From the NCBI GenBank assembly GCA_964617385.1, contig CAZTYX010000008.1, positions 1-35,200 on the forward strand: a stretch of DNA of 35,200 bases, read 5' to 3'. Below, piece after piece: positions 14,183 to 23,064 of this stretch. Source of the stretch: JADHMP01 sp964617385. GTDB lineage: Bacteria > Bacteroidota > Bacteroidia > Flavobacteriales > Flavobacteriaceae. Numbering within the stretch: the stretch's first letter is position 1; each line of letters opens with the position of its first letter. Both the position numbers and the translations under genes were made by a program. The notes beneath the pieces were generated by a model, which did no database searches, was not told where the DNA came from, and was given only the letters and a program-made list of their open reading frames with translations.

Positions 14183-17100
14183 TCACCATAGTTTTTTGAA
14201 TCGTAATTTTAACGAATAGACAATGGAGAAGGTGGCTGGCACAATCACCAAGGTCAAAAAGGTGGCAAATGTGAGTCCAAAAATGACTGTCCACGCTAAG
14301 GGGCCCCAAAAAATCACATTTTCTCCACCCACATAGACATTTGGATCCCATTGGGTGACCAGTGTAAAGAAATCTATATTGAGACCAACAGCCAAGGGAA
14401 TGAGCCCTAACACTGTGGTAATGGCAGTAAGAATCACAGGGCGTAATCGTGCTGCACCGCCTTCAACAATAGCTTGATTTACATCACTTTTAGGGAGCAT
14501 TTGAGATGGGTCTAATTGTTCTTTTTCTACCTTGCGGTCAATCAGCAATTGGGTGTAGTCTAATAATACTACACCATTATTCACCACAATGCCCGCCAGT
14601 GAAATAATTCCCATCATGGTCATCAAAATAACAAATGGCATTTGAAAGAGCATCAACCCTAAAAAGACACCCGTGAAGCTCAAGAAAATTGAGAGTAAGA
14701 TGATTAGGGGTTTAGAAATGGAGTTGAATTGAAGGACTAATAAAAGTAAAATGAGGCCTAAAGCTGCAGCAAGAGCATTGGATAAGAAAGCCATGTTTTT
14801 TTCTTGTTCTTCAATTTCACCAGAAAATTGAAAACGCACCGCCCTCGGAAGTTCATAGTTGGTTAACGCCACTTTGACCTGATCCACCACAGCATTGGCA
14901 TTATAACCCGCCAACACAGAAGAATATAGCGTAACAACACGTGTTAGCCCTCGGTGTTTGATGGCGCTATAGGAAGTAGTGTTTTCTTCCTGCACCAAAG
15001 CGGCTACTGGAATTTCTTTGATCTGCCCATTGGAAGGATCTCTAAAAACGATGTTTTGATTAAATAAATCGTTGTGGTTATTCCGCATCTCTTTTTCCAA
15101 ACGCACATTGATGTCATAGTCATCACCTTTGCTTTTAAACACACCCGCCTTGGCACCAAAAAGAGCTGTTCTGAGCTGTTGCCCCACTTGAGATGCGCTA
15201 ACGCCCAACTCCCCCGCTTTTTTGCGGTCTAAATTTAAGGCCACACCGGGTTTGTTTTTGTTAACATCCACTTTAAGTTCTTCTACCCCAGCAATGTTGA
15301 CCTTATTGAGAAAATCTTTCATTTTTTTGGCCACACTAATCAACTCAAAATAATCTTCTCCTGTAATCTCAATGGTAATAGGATACCCTACGGGTGGTCC
15401 TTTGGCGTCTTTTTCAACCGAAACAGCCACTCCGGGGAATTTGCCAAACAACTGTTTTTGAATTTCCATTCGAAGGGTTTCGCTGGAGGCTCCGCGGCGA
15501 AATTTATATTCCCGCATTGATAAGGTAATTTTTCCTTTGTGCGGCAATTCATTAGTATTGCCATTATCAATTTCGGGATTGCCTGCACCTTCTCCTACCT
15601 GTGCCACATAAGATTCTACCATAAAGTTAATCGACCCATCATTGTATTTGGGTTGTTGAATAACTTTGTTTACTTCTGCTTCAATTTTTTTAGTGGTGGC
15701 GTTGGTTTTATTAATGTCTGTGCCTTCGGGATATTCTACATAAACAAAAATCTGTGCCGGATCATTATTGGGAAAAAACTCTACCTGGGGAGGAAAAAGG
15801 CCCATTAAAGCAAAAGAGGTGAACAACAAAAAGAAGGTTCCTACTAAAAAGAATACGGGTCTAAAACCTTTTAGTGCAAACGTTAAAAAGGATCGATATT
15901 TATTTTCTAACAAAACTAAAAAGGTGTTTTGAAATTTAAGCGCCCACTTTTTTAGTAAAAATTTATAGCACCAAAAAAGTGCTGGAGTAAGCAACATGAG
16001 GGTGCCTATGGCCCTAAGGGTGCCCGTATTAAAAATTAAAAGCAGGCCTAAACCACCCAAAAAGTAGGTCATACGCCAAAGACTTTTGATGTTTATTTCT
16101 CGTTCGCTTACATCCATAAATTGCGACACCAACATGGAATTAAAGAAAATGGCAACCACCAAAGAGGAGCCTAAAACTACTGATAGGGTGATTGGGAAAT
16201 AAATCATAAACTCACCCATCAAACCGGGCCAAGCACCAAGAGGAACAAAGGCTGCAATGGTGGTGGCTGTAGATATAATGATAGGAAAAGCAATTTCGCC
16301 AATTCCTTTTTTGGCTGCTTCAACGCGTGACATGCCTTCTTTTTCCATCAGTCGATAGACGTTTTCGACCACCACAATTCCATTATCTACAAGCATTCCT
16401 AGTCCCATCACCAACCCAAAAAGCACCATAGTGTTCATTGTGAACCCTAAAGCAGACAAGATCATAAAGGACATAAACATCGACATGGGAATGGCAAAGC
16501 CCACAAAAAGAGCGTTGCGGAATCCCAAAAAGAACATAAGTACCGTAACGACTAATATGACCCCAAAAATGATGTTGTTTACCAATTCACTCACCTGATT
16601 TAATGTGAGGCTTGACTGATCATTTGAAACCGTGATTTCAATATCTTGGGGTACACCCAGCGCTTTTCGGTCTTTTAAAAGGGCATTGATTTCACGAGAG
16701 GCAATAATTAAATTTTTCCCACCGCGTTTAACCACGTCTAATAAAACAGCCTTTTCTCCAAATGATCGTGCAAAAGAGGTTTTTTCTTTTTCTTGAAAAG
16801 AAATGGTAGCAATATCGGCCAAATACACCGGTCCGTTTTCAGTTTTAATTACAAAATTATTGAGTTCTTCAGGGGCATTCACCTCACCAATAAGGCGTAG
16901 GTTTCTGCGTTGACCGTCACTCACCACATTACCAGCAGAAATCGTGTTATTTTCATTGGAAATGGCTCCAATCACATCGTTAAAGGAAACCTTTGCGGCA
17001 CTCATTTTATATGCGTCAAGGGCCACCTCAACTTCAAAATTTTGGATGCCTCTAATGTTCACTTCTTTTACCTGAGGCAACCGCTCTACAGCAGCTTCAA

Positions 17101-17617
17101 TGCGCTCCGCAAATACCTTAAGTTGATCAATAGGATAATCGCCAATTAAACTGATATTTAAAATGGGCAACAATTCAGAAAAGTCCATTTCAAACACATT
17201 GGGCTCAAGTTTTGCATTGTTAAACGTAGGCCAATCAGCACTCGCTTTCACCCCGTCAACCAAATCTTTTGTTTTTTGTTTGGCGTCATCAATAGATATA
17301 TTTTCATCAAATTCGATATTGATAATCGAAAAATCTTCTGAAGAGGTGGAGGTAATGTCTACCAAATTGGGCACTCCTTTAAGTGCTTCTTCAAGGGGGT
17401 CAGTAACCAATCGTTCAATATCTTCGGCAGTATTGCCCGGAAAAACGGTACTCACAAAAACTTTGGTGTCATTAATTTCAGGAAAACTTTCTCGGGGCAT
17501 GTTGATATAAGAACTAATGCCTAAAATCAGAAAGATTGCCATGATTACATAAATGACCGTTTTGTGGTCTATGGCCCAACTGGCAAAAAGAAATTCTTTA
17601 TTCGTTTTGGATGTCAT
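14183..17617 (-). CDS. RND efflux pump, inner membrane subunit
   Basis: 1144 residues, slightly longer than AcrB (1049). The RND layout is clear: an N-terminal membrane helix, a large periplasmic loop (about 40-340), a membrane block (about 345-560), a second helix and periplasmic loop, and a C-terminal membrane block. The conserved helix-4 segment reads LVDNGIVVVEN, so the second Asp of the AcrB proton-relay pair is Asn412 while Asp411 is kept. The helix-10 segment reads VVNNGVVLLDY, with Asn where AcrB has the relay lysine. This subgroup pattern occurs in other HAE-type pumps, from memory. It follows the adaptor by nine bases and ends the tetR-tolC-hlyD-rnd operon. The substrate is unknown. 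Confidence 0.95.
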   Translation of the reverse strand: MTSKTNKEFLFASWAIDHKTVIYVIMAIFLILGISSYINMPRESFPEINDTKVFVSTVFPGNTAEDIERLVTDPLEEALKGVPNLVDITSTSSEDFSIINIEFDENISIDDAKQKTKDLVDGVKASADWPTFNNAKLEPNVFEMDFSELLPILNISLIGDYPIDQLKVFAERIEAAVERLPQVKEVNIRGIQNFEVEVALDAYKMSAAKVSFNDVIGAISNENNTISAGNVVSDGQRRNLRLIGEVNAPEELNNFVIKTENGPVYLADIATISFQEKEKTSFARSFGEKAVLLDVVKRGGKNLIIASREINALLKDRKALGVPQDIEITVSNDQSSLTLNQVSELVNNIIFGVILVVTVLMFFLGFRNALFVGFAIPMSMFMSFMILSALGFTMNTMVLFGLVMGLGMLVDNGIVVVENVYRLMEKEGMSRVEAAKKGIGEIAFPIIISTATTIAAFVPLGAWPGLMGEFMIYFPITLSVVLGSSLVVAIFFNSMLVSQFMDVSEREINIKSLWRMTYFLGGLGLLLIFNTGTLRAIGTLMLLTPALFWCYKFLLKKWALKFQNTFLVLLENKYRSFLTFALKGFRPVFFLVGTFFLLFTSFALMGLFPPQVEFFPNNDPAQIFVYVEYPEGTDINKTNATTKKIEAEVNKVIQQPKYNDGSINFMVESYVAQVGEGAGNPEIDNGNTNELPHKGKITLSMREYKFRRGASSETLRMEIQKQLFGKFPGVAVSVEKDAKGPPVGYPITIEITGEDYFELISVAKKMKDFLNKVNIAGVEELKVDVNKNKPGVALNLDRKKAGELGVSASQVGQQLRTALFGAKAGVFKSKGDDYDINVRLEKEMRNNHNDLFNQNIVFRDPSNGQIKEIPVAALVQEENTTSYSAIKHRGLTRVVTLYSSVLAGYNANAVVDQVKVALTNYELPRAVRFQFSGEIEEQEKNMAFLSNALAAALGLILLLLVLQFNSISKPLIILLSIFLSFTGVFLGLMLFQMPFVILMTMMGIISLAGIVVNNGVVLLDYTQLLIDRKVEKEQLDPSQMLPKSDVNQAIVEGGAARLRPVILTAITTVLGLIPLAVGLNIDFFTLVTQWDPNVYVGGENVIFWGPLAWTVIFGLTFATFLTLVIVPATFSIVYSLKLRFKKLW

Positions 17618-17626
17618 GGCTTTTTA

Positions 17627-18790
17627 CTATTGAATTCGTCTCACTTTTTGTTGGTCATCAACCCCGCCTGATCCTTCGTCTAAAATGAGATCGCCCGCAT
17701 CTAAGCCTGTCTTTATTTCTACTTTTTCTCCGTTGTTTTTTCCTAAGGTCACAAGCGTTCTTTGCGTTATAAAAACCTGGTCTTCGTTGGTGGGGAGAAG
17801 TTTGTAAACAAAGCTTTCTCCAGCAGCATTTTCATTGATGATGCGCAAGGGAATTAACAATGCCTCAGGATTGCTGTAATCGTTTACCTCCAAACGTGCA
17901 GTTAAATTAGGTTTAATCATACCATCTTCGTTTTGCAAGGAGGCTTCAACACGAAACGTTCGGTTGCTGGGAGCAATATAATTTCCAGTTTGTCTAATGG
18001 TGGTTTGTTGTGTTTGGTTCAATACGGGAAGTGATACCCTGGCTGGACTTCCAATTTTAATATTGGGCAGATAACTTTCGGGCATGTTGGCCTCAACATA
18101 CATACTATTGAGATTAACAATTCGTAAAATGCGAGACATTCCTGGTGCAATCATCTCTCCTTCTTTGGCAATCACTTCATCAATCACCCCAGAAAAAGGG
18201 GCGTAGATTTTAGTTTTGGCCAGTTGCTCTTTCATTTGATTCACCCTTTTTTGTTGGGTTTCAAAATTGGTTTTGGTTTGTAGAAAACTCATCTCAGAAC
18301 CAATTTTCTGTTCCCACAAGCGTTTGGTGCGCTCAAAAGTGGTTTGTGCCAATTGTAATTGTAATTGAAGCTGTTCTAACTGATCGGTAAGGCCGCCATC
18401 ATCAATTTGAGCTAATAGGGTACCCCGCTTAACCGACTGGCCTTCTTTCACGTTAATTTTCTTTAACACCCCACCAAACTCAGAAAGTAATTCTAAATGT
18501 TGGCGTGTTTTTACGTTGCCTTGCACCGCAATAAAATGGTCAAAGGACTCTGGTGAAAGCGTAAAAGCCGTGACCAAAGCCAATTTTTCTTGGGTGCCAA
18601 AAGTGCTAATTTTAGCGTTAAGTTCTTCCAGTTGAACGGTCAGCAAATTGATTTGACGGTTGTATTCACTTCGCTGTTGTTGCAAAAGTTCGAGGTTGTC
18701 ACTGGCTAAAACTTCTTGGTGGGTAGGCGCCGCACTGTCACAGCCCAAAAGGGCTACAAATCCTATAATTAAGAGACTTTTTGTTTTCAT
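17627..18790 (-). CDS. RND efflux periplasmic adaptor lipoprotein (HlyD/MFP family)
   Basis: 387 residues. The N-terminus is a lipoprotein signal ending ALLGC (Cys17), followed by an Asp, which suggests inner-membrane or periplasmic retention only if E. coli rules applied. A short coiled coil (about 30-65) precedes the first half of the lipoyl domain (VNVKEGQSVKRGTLLAQID). A longer coiled-coil hairpin (about 135-200) should contact the outer membrane channel, and the second lipoyl half follows (APFSGVIDEVIAKEGEMI). Beta-barrel and membrane-proximal domains follow. It joins the RND subunit to the TolC-like channel. The gaps to its operon neighbours are four and nine bases. Confidence 0.95.
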   Translation of the reverse strand: MKTKSLLIIGFVALLGCDSAAPTHQEVLASDNLELLQQQRSEYNRQINLLTVQLEELNAKISTFGTQEKLALVTAFTLSPESFDHFIAVQGNVKTRQHLELLSEFGGVLKKINVKEGQSVKRGTLLAQIDDGGLTDQLEQLQLQLQLAQTTFERTKRLWEQKIGSEMSFLQTKTNFETQQKRVNQMKEQLAKTKIYAPFSGVIDEVIAKEGEMIAPGMSRILRIVNLNSMYVEANMPESYLPNIKIGSPARVSLPVLNQTQQTTIRQTGNYIAPSNRTFRVEASLQNEDGMIKPNLTARLEVNDYSNPEALLIPLRIINENAAGESFVYKLLPTNEDQVFITQRTLVTLGKNNGEKVEIKTGLDAGDLILDEGSGGVDDQQKVRRIQ

Positions 18791-18794
18791 TTTT

Positions 18795-20138
18795 TTATTC
18801 TTGAGGAAGGTTTAATAAAGCGATTAAAGCTGCTTTTTTAGCGATAATGTTTTGGATGGATTGTAAATATTTTTGTTGTGCCCCATAGAGTTGCAATTGC
18901 GCCTCACGGAGTTCAAAAGAACTCACCAGTCCTTCGAAATATTTGGTTTGATTTTTCTGTTCAATATTTTCGGCAAGGGCCACATTTTCTTTAGACGTAA
19001 AATAGGTTTCTACCGCCAGTTGATAGTCGTTTTGGGCAGCGGCAATATCCAGTGCCACTCTAGATTGGGTTTCTTCCAATTCGGTTTGGGCTTGTGCCAC
19101 TGCAATTTTGGCTTTTTGTCTTAGAGCAGATTTACCAAAAGAACTAAATAAAGGCACTTGAAGACTGACCCCCAACAAGGAAGAACCAAACCATTTTTGA
19201 TCCGCATTAAAAAAATTGAATTTGTCTCCAAAACCTGAATAATTGCCATTTACAAAAGCAGACAAACGAGGCATTGATTTAGATTGTTCTAACTTGTAGA
19301 GCAAGGCTTCTGAAGCCAAATTGTTTTCCGCAATTTTAACGTCAATATTATTGACCATTTGCTCATCAGCTGGTGGTGTGGATTGAAACAATCCGTCGTC
19401 AATGAGATTTTCCAACCGGTCGGTGAGGTGTAGTGGATTTTCAATAGCTATACCCAACAAGAGCTTCATCATGTTTAAAGTGATTTGCTCTAGGTTTTGG
19501 GCATAACGCAATTGGGTGTTTATCTCCGCCAACGTTAAACGAAGTTGCTCTACACTTTCTTCTTCTTGAAATCCATTTTTCAACAGAGCCCTTAAGTCCA
19601 TTAAATTACTATCCAATTGGGCTTTGTTTTTTTCTAAGAGGCGCACATTCTCTTGTGCCAAAAGTACCGAGGCATAGGTGTTCACAATACTTTTGCGCAC
19701 CTCAATTTCTGTTTTTTCTAAACCATTTTTAGAAATGTCTAAATACACTTTAGACGCTTCTAGCCCTACCAAATAGGAGCCGTCAAAAAGCAATTGGTTC
19801 ACGCGTACACCCGCCACAAAATTTTGTTGAGTGCCAAAACGCAACTCGGCAAATTCTCCTTTTTGACCTCCAAAAAACTCCGCCGGTACCAAAGACACAG
19901 GAAGCTCGATAAAGTTTTGATAATCAACGCTACTGCTCACTTGTGGCAAACCAATGGCAATGGTATTCCAGCGTTCTTTATACGCTTTTTGTACCTCTCT
20001 ATTAGCATTCACAATCGCACGGTTGTTAATTAAACCATAGTCTATGGCCTGTGCCAACGTTACCGCTTCTGGCACTTGAGCTTGCCCATAAGAAGAAGCA
20101 AACAGCAGGAAAAACAGTAGGTTTTTTATTAATTTCAT
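18795..20138 (-). CDS. TolC-family outer membrane efflux protein
   Basis: 447 residues with a Sec signal peptide (about 1-20, ending SYGQA). The mature protein has the two-fold repeat of long amphipathic helices with short beta strands typical of TolC/OEP, such as AVTLAQAIDYGLINNRAI at the start and the mirrored QKAKIAVAQAQTELEETQ later. It should form a trimeric channel for the adjacent RND pump. It lies five bases after the tetR stop and four bases before the adaptor gene, so the set is one operon. Confidence 0.95.
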   Translation of the reverse strand: MKLIKNLLFFLLFASSYGQAQVPEAVTLAQAIDYGLINNRAIVNANREVQKAYKERWNTIAIGLPQVSSSVDYQNFIELPVSLVPAEFFGGQKGEFAELRFGTQQNFVAGVRVNQLLFDGSYLVGLEASKVYLDISKNGLEKTEIEVRKSIVNTYASVLLAQENVRLLEKNKAQLDSNLMDLRALLKNGFQEEESVEQLRLTLAEINTQLRYAQNLEQITLNMMKLLLGIAIENPLHLTDRLENLIDDGLFQSTPPADEQMVNNIDVKIAENNLASEALLYKLEQSKSMPRLSAFVNGNYSGFGDKFNFFNADQKWFGSSLLGVSLQVPLFSSFGKSALRQKAKIAVAQAQTELEETQSRVALDIAAAQNDYQLAVETYFTSKENVALAENIEQKNQTKYFEGLVSSFELREAQLQLYGAQQKYLQSIQNIIAKKAALIALLNLPQE

Positions 20139-20143
20139 AATGG

Positions 20144-20740
20144 TTAAGAAAGTTTATATTCATTTAAAAGGGCAATGCCTTTATCTGTGGAAATGCCGCG
20201 TAGGTGATATTCAAAAAACAACGCCATCAAATCTTCTATTTGAAATTGTGCTCTTGGAAACATTTTTATATCTCTTATGTTTCGCAATCCGCTGAAGTAT
20301 ATTCTGGAAATAAAATCAATATCAATATCATTTCTAAAAAGCTTCATTTCGATTCCCTTTTGCAAACTTGATCGAAAATGACTTCCTAATAAATCAAATT
20401 CTTTAAACTTTAGTTTTTGATAGATTTCAGGATAGTATTTTTGCAATTGAATTTGCGGCGAATTGTCTTCATCTCGTAAATATTGCAAGACCATGCTTTT
20501 AACCTCATATATGGCAGCGATGGGGTTTTCTGCCGCATTTTGAATCACTGACACCTGATTGCCAATGTTCACTATCAGTGCATTGACCGTTGCCTCTATG
20601 AGTGCTTTTTTATTTTTAAAATGCTCATATATGGTTTTTTTTGAAATGCACATATTTTGAGCCACCTCATCCATGGTAACGTTTTTGAAACCAATTTTGA
20701 GGAAGAGGGGCAAAGTGGCCTCAACAATTTCCTTTTTCAT
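20144..20740 (-). CDS. TetR-family transcriptional regulator of the efflux operon
   Basis: 198 residues from the ATG at 20740. The N-terminal helix-turn-helix is typical: residues 1-45 include VTMDEVAQNMCISKKTIYEHFKNK. The C-terminal ligand-binding region is mostly helical and not assignable to a subgroup. An upstream TTG at 20755 is in frame but lies inside the -7 box, so translation from it is unlikely. First in the operon, it probably represses its own promoter and with it the pump. A 10-base palindrome over the -7 box is the candidate operator. The inducer is unknown. Confidence 0.93.
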   Translation of the reverse strand: MKKEIVEATLPLFLKIGFKNVTMDEVAQNMCISKKTIYEHFKNKKALIEATVNALIVNIGNQVSVIQNAAENPIAAIYEVKSMVLQYLRDEDNSPQIQLQKYYPEIYQKLKFKEFDLLGSHFRSSLQKGIEMKLFRNDIDIDFISRIYFSGLRNIRDIKMFPRAQFQIEDLMALFFEYHLRGISTDKGIALLNEYKLS

Positions 20741-20746
20741 AGCAAT

Positions 20747-20756
20747 TTTGCGCAAA
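20747..20756. promoter_or_regulatory. Candidate TetR operator
   Basis: TTTGCGCAAA is a perfect palindrome that overlaps the -7 box (20753-20760) and the expected start point of the tetR-efflux transcript. A bound dimer would block initiation. It is short for a TetR operator, and the assignment rests on position. Confidence 0.4.
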
Positions 20757-20760
20757 TGTA
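20753..20760 (-). promoter_or_regulatory. -7 promoter element for the tetR-efflux operon
   Basis: TACATTTG on the minus strand is an exact TAnnTTTG match 12 bases before the ATG at 20740, and the same octamer as before rplM. Confidence 0.6.
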
Positions 20761-20852
20761 TGGTAGGAAACTTTAAAAACCAAAAAAGTTTCTATGGTTT
20801 ATTGACCCCTTTTCATCATTTAAAATTTAATTACTTTTATGAAAAAAATGAT

Positions 20853-21827
20853 ATGGATCGCTTGCTTGCCTATCAAAAGCAATTTGTAACCTATTTAGAA
20901 TCTCAAAAATGGCCGGGGGAACCGAAACAACTCTACACCCCCATCACCTATATTTTATCTTTGGGAGGAAAACGCTTGCGGCCCGTGCTGAGTCTCATGA
21001 GTGCGCATGCCTTTGGCGGAAAGCCAGAAGCCGCTTTGCCCGCTGCAATGGCGGTTGAACTCTTTCATAATTTCACTCTTTTGCACGATGATATTATGGA
21101 TGATGCCCCCTTGCGCCGCGGACAGCCCACAGTGCACTCTCGGTGGGACAACAATACTGCAATTTTATCTGGAGATGCGTTAATGATTGCCTCATATCAA
21201 GCCTTAGATGCTTATTCAGACAACCTTCACAGTTCCTTAACCCGTTTGTTGAGTCAAACAGCTATAGCCGTTTGTGAAGGACAACAACACGACATGGATT
21301 TTGAAAAAAAGCCAAGCGTTTCAGAAGCGGCCTATCTTAATATGATTGGATTAAAAACGGCCGTTTTGTTGGGTTGTGCTCTACAAATGGGCGCCATAGT
21401 GGCTGGAGCCTCACCAGAGGCCGCAACAGGAATATATCAGTTTGGTTATTCGCTTGGTGTAGCTTTTCAAATTCAAGATGATTATTTGGATGCTTTTGGA
21501 GATCCCAAAACCTTTGGAAAACAAGTGGGGGGCGACATCATCGAAAACAAAAAAACCATGCTCTATCATCTCACACTGCAATTGGGAAGCCCTGAAATGC
21601 AAGAATCGCTATTGGCTCATTTCCAAAGCCAACCCGAGGACCCAACTGAAAAAATAAAGGCGGTAAAGGAACTCTTTAGCACTTCTGGAGCACAAAAAGC
21701 CTGTGCAGAAAAAGTACATTTTTATACGGAGCAAGCCTTGGAGCAGCTCAAACCCCTTCCGTTGATTGATCAAGGCAAAAACGAATTGAAAGAGTTTGCC
21801 AGATCCTTAATGGCACGGTCTTTTTAA
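20853..21827 (+). CDS. Polyprenyl diphosphate synthase (GGPP-synthase-like)
   Basis: 324 residues. The two aspartate-rich motifs that bind Mg-diphosphate are DDIMD (79-83) and DDYLD (209-213), with GGKRLRP (38-44) and LRRGQPTVH. The first motif has no two-residue insertion, and the fifth residue before it is Phe74. In the published classes of short-chain synthases this points to GGPP or similar rather than bacterial FPP synthase, but product length cannot be fixed by eye. The frame runs open further upstream, but that part overlaps tetR and has no family similarity, so the ATG at 20853 is right. It converges on lycopene cyclase, with overlapping stops. The likely role is supplying carotenoid or quinone precursors. 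Confidence 0.93.
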   Translation: MDRLLAYQKQFVTYLESQKWPGEPKQLYTPITYILSLGGKRLRPVLSLMSAHAFGGKPEAALPAAMAVELFHNFTLLHDDIMDDAPLRRGQPTVHSRWDNNTAILSGDALMIASYQALDAYSDNLHSSLTRLLSQTAIAVCEGQQHDMDFEKKPSVSEAAYLNMIGLKTAVLLGCALQMGAIVAGASPEAATGIYQFGYSLGVAFQIQDDYLDAFGDPKTFGKQVGGDIIENKKTMLYHLTLQLGSPEMQESLLAHFQSQPEDPTEKIKAVKELFSTSGAQKACAEKVHFYTEQALEQLKPLPLIDQGKNELKEFARSLMARSF

Positions 21828-22978
21828 AAAAGACGTTTTAAAAGTGCCTTTAAAAACAATTTAATCTGAACTCCTTTAAACGAGCTCATTATTTTTAACT
21901 CCTCCCAAAAGCGTGTTTCTTCTGAAAGAAATCGAAACAAAAGATGGGGTTTATTTTTCTCAAATAAGCGTGAAAATAGGGCACTGCCTTGTTCGTTAAA
22001 TTGATACAATACATCTAAAAACAATAAGTCATATATCCAAAAACGGCTTCTTTTATGAAACCGATCTAGCGGTTTATTGCCTTTTAGAAAAACTACCAAA
22101 GCCTGTATTTTTTGCTGAGTGTTTTTAAACGTATAGCCCGTACTGGCCTTTGTCCACCCTCCGGCTGTGCCTATGTGTAACAAACGGGCGGTATTGTGTT
22201 GGTGCATTGGATAACTACACATGGGAATGGTGCCTTGTTCTTTTTCTAAAAGGGTGTAGGAGGAAATGCCCAGACGGTCTAAATAGGCCACCAGCCCCTG
22301 CTCGTATGCCTTTGTTGTTAAAAGGTCTTCTGAAAATAAGGTATATTCAACCAAGGCCTTTTTTTCATCAAAAGGCAACACATATAGAAACCGAGTATTT
22401 CCTTCTTGAGGAATAGAAAAATCCATAAATGTCATTTGGTGGGGTTCAAATACAGCCGATTCCGTTTCTATAAACCAGCCCAAAAAATGCTGTTGTAAAA
22501 CAGGATATTGTTTTTGAGTTAAAAGGGTTTTTGGATTAAAAAGACTAGAGAAAGCGCTTTCTCCACGGTAGGTTCCTTTCGCTGTGGTCACCACCACATG
22601 GTTCGATTGGCTGTCTATGCTTTTGATGGCTTCTTTTGCGATAACACAATTAGGGGCCGCTTCCAAAATGCTATACATTTTTTTGTAAAAGGGTTCCGAA
22701 CGCAGCATTTTATAGGCCAAGGGATTAAATTCAAAATCCAGCTGAAGGGATTCCGATTTAAATTTCCCCGTGGACCATTGGTGATGGATTAAATCATCAA
22801 AGGCTCCCTCTTGAGGTTCCCAAAAGCACCAAGTGCGGTCGTTTTGAGTCTTGTTTTCTTTCTCAATGAGCAAAATTTGCTTTTCACTAAAAAAAGGATC
22901 TGAAACCAATTGGTGTGCCAAAAGCAATCCTGAAGCACCTCCGCCACAGATGATATAATCAAAGCCATTTGTTTTCAT
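21824..22978 (-). CDS. crtY: Lycopene cyclase (CrtY family)
   Basis: 384 residues. The N-terminal FAD-binding motif is CGGGASGLLLA (11-21), followed by the cyclase signature RTWCFW (48-53), LGWF (166-169), MDF (185-187) and the C-terminal GTAGGWTKASTGYTF (270-284). The enzyme cyclises the ends of lycopene to beta-carotene using reduced flavin without net redox change. No crtB, crtI or crtZ lies within the window, so the rest of the pathway is elsewhere. The gene is convergent with the prenyl synthase, sharing four bases at the stops, and divergent from the ZIP transporter. Confidence 0.94.
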   Translation of the reverse strand: MKTNGFDYIICGGGASGLLLAHQLVSDPFFSEKQILLIEKENKTQNDRTWCFWEPQEGAFDDLIHHQWSTGKFKSESLQLDFEFNPLAYKMLRSEPFYKKMYSILEAAPNCVIAKEAIKSIDSQSNHVVVTTAKGTYRGESAFSSLFNPKTLLTQKQYPVLQQHFLGWFIETESAVFEPHQMTFMDFSIPQEGNTRFLYVLPFDEKKALVEYTLFSEDLLTTKAYEQGLVAYLDRLGISSYTLLEKEQGTIPMCSYPMHQHNTARLLHIGTAGGWTKASTGYTFKNTQQKIQALVVFLKGNKPLDRFHKRSRFWIYDLLFLDVLYQFNEQGSALFSRLFEKNKPHLLFRFLSEETRFWEELKIMSSFKGVQIKLFLKALLKRLF

Positions 22979-22985
22979 AGCGATC

Positions 22986-22993
22986 TAAAAATA
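22986..22993 (-). promoter_or_regulatory. Possible -7 element for lycopene cyclase
   Basis: TATTTTTA on the minus strand matches TAnnTTTG at seven of eight positions, seven bases before the crtY ATG, leaving at most a very short leader. Confidence 0.35.
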
Positions 22994-23034
22994 AGGAAAA
23001 GTTAAGAAGTGGCTTCGCATTGGGTAAAACTCTT

Positions 23035-23042
23035 TATTTTTG
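23035..23042 (+). promoter_or_regulatory. -7 promoter element for the ZIP transporter
   Basis: TATTTTTG is an exact TAnnTTTG match 22 bases before the TTG start. A TTG occurs 12 bases upstream, too close for a -33 box. Confidence 0.5.
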
Positions 23043-23064
23043 TGACGTTTTAAGACGGTAAAAT

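Noticed and set aside
20673..20852. N-terminal extension of the prenyl synthase reading frame
   Set aside because: It overlaps tetR on the other strand, shows no family similarity and would run through the intergenic promoter region.
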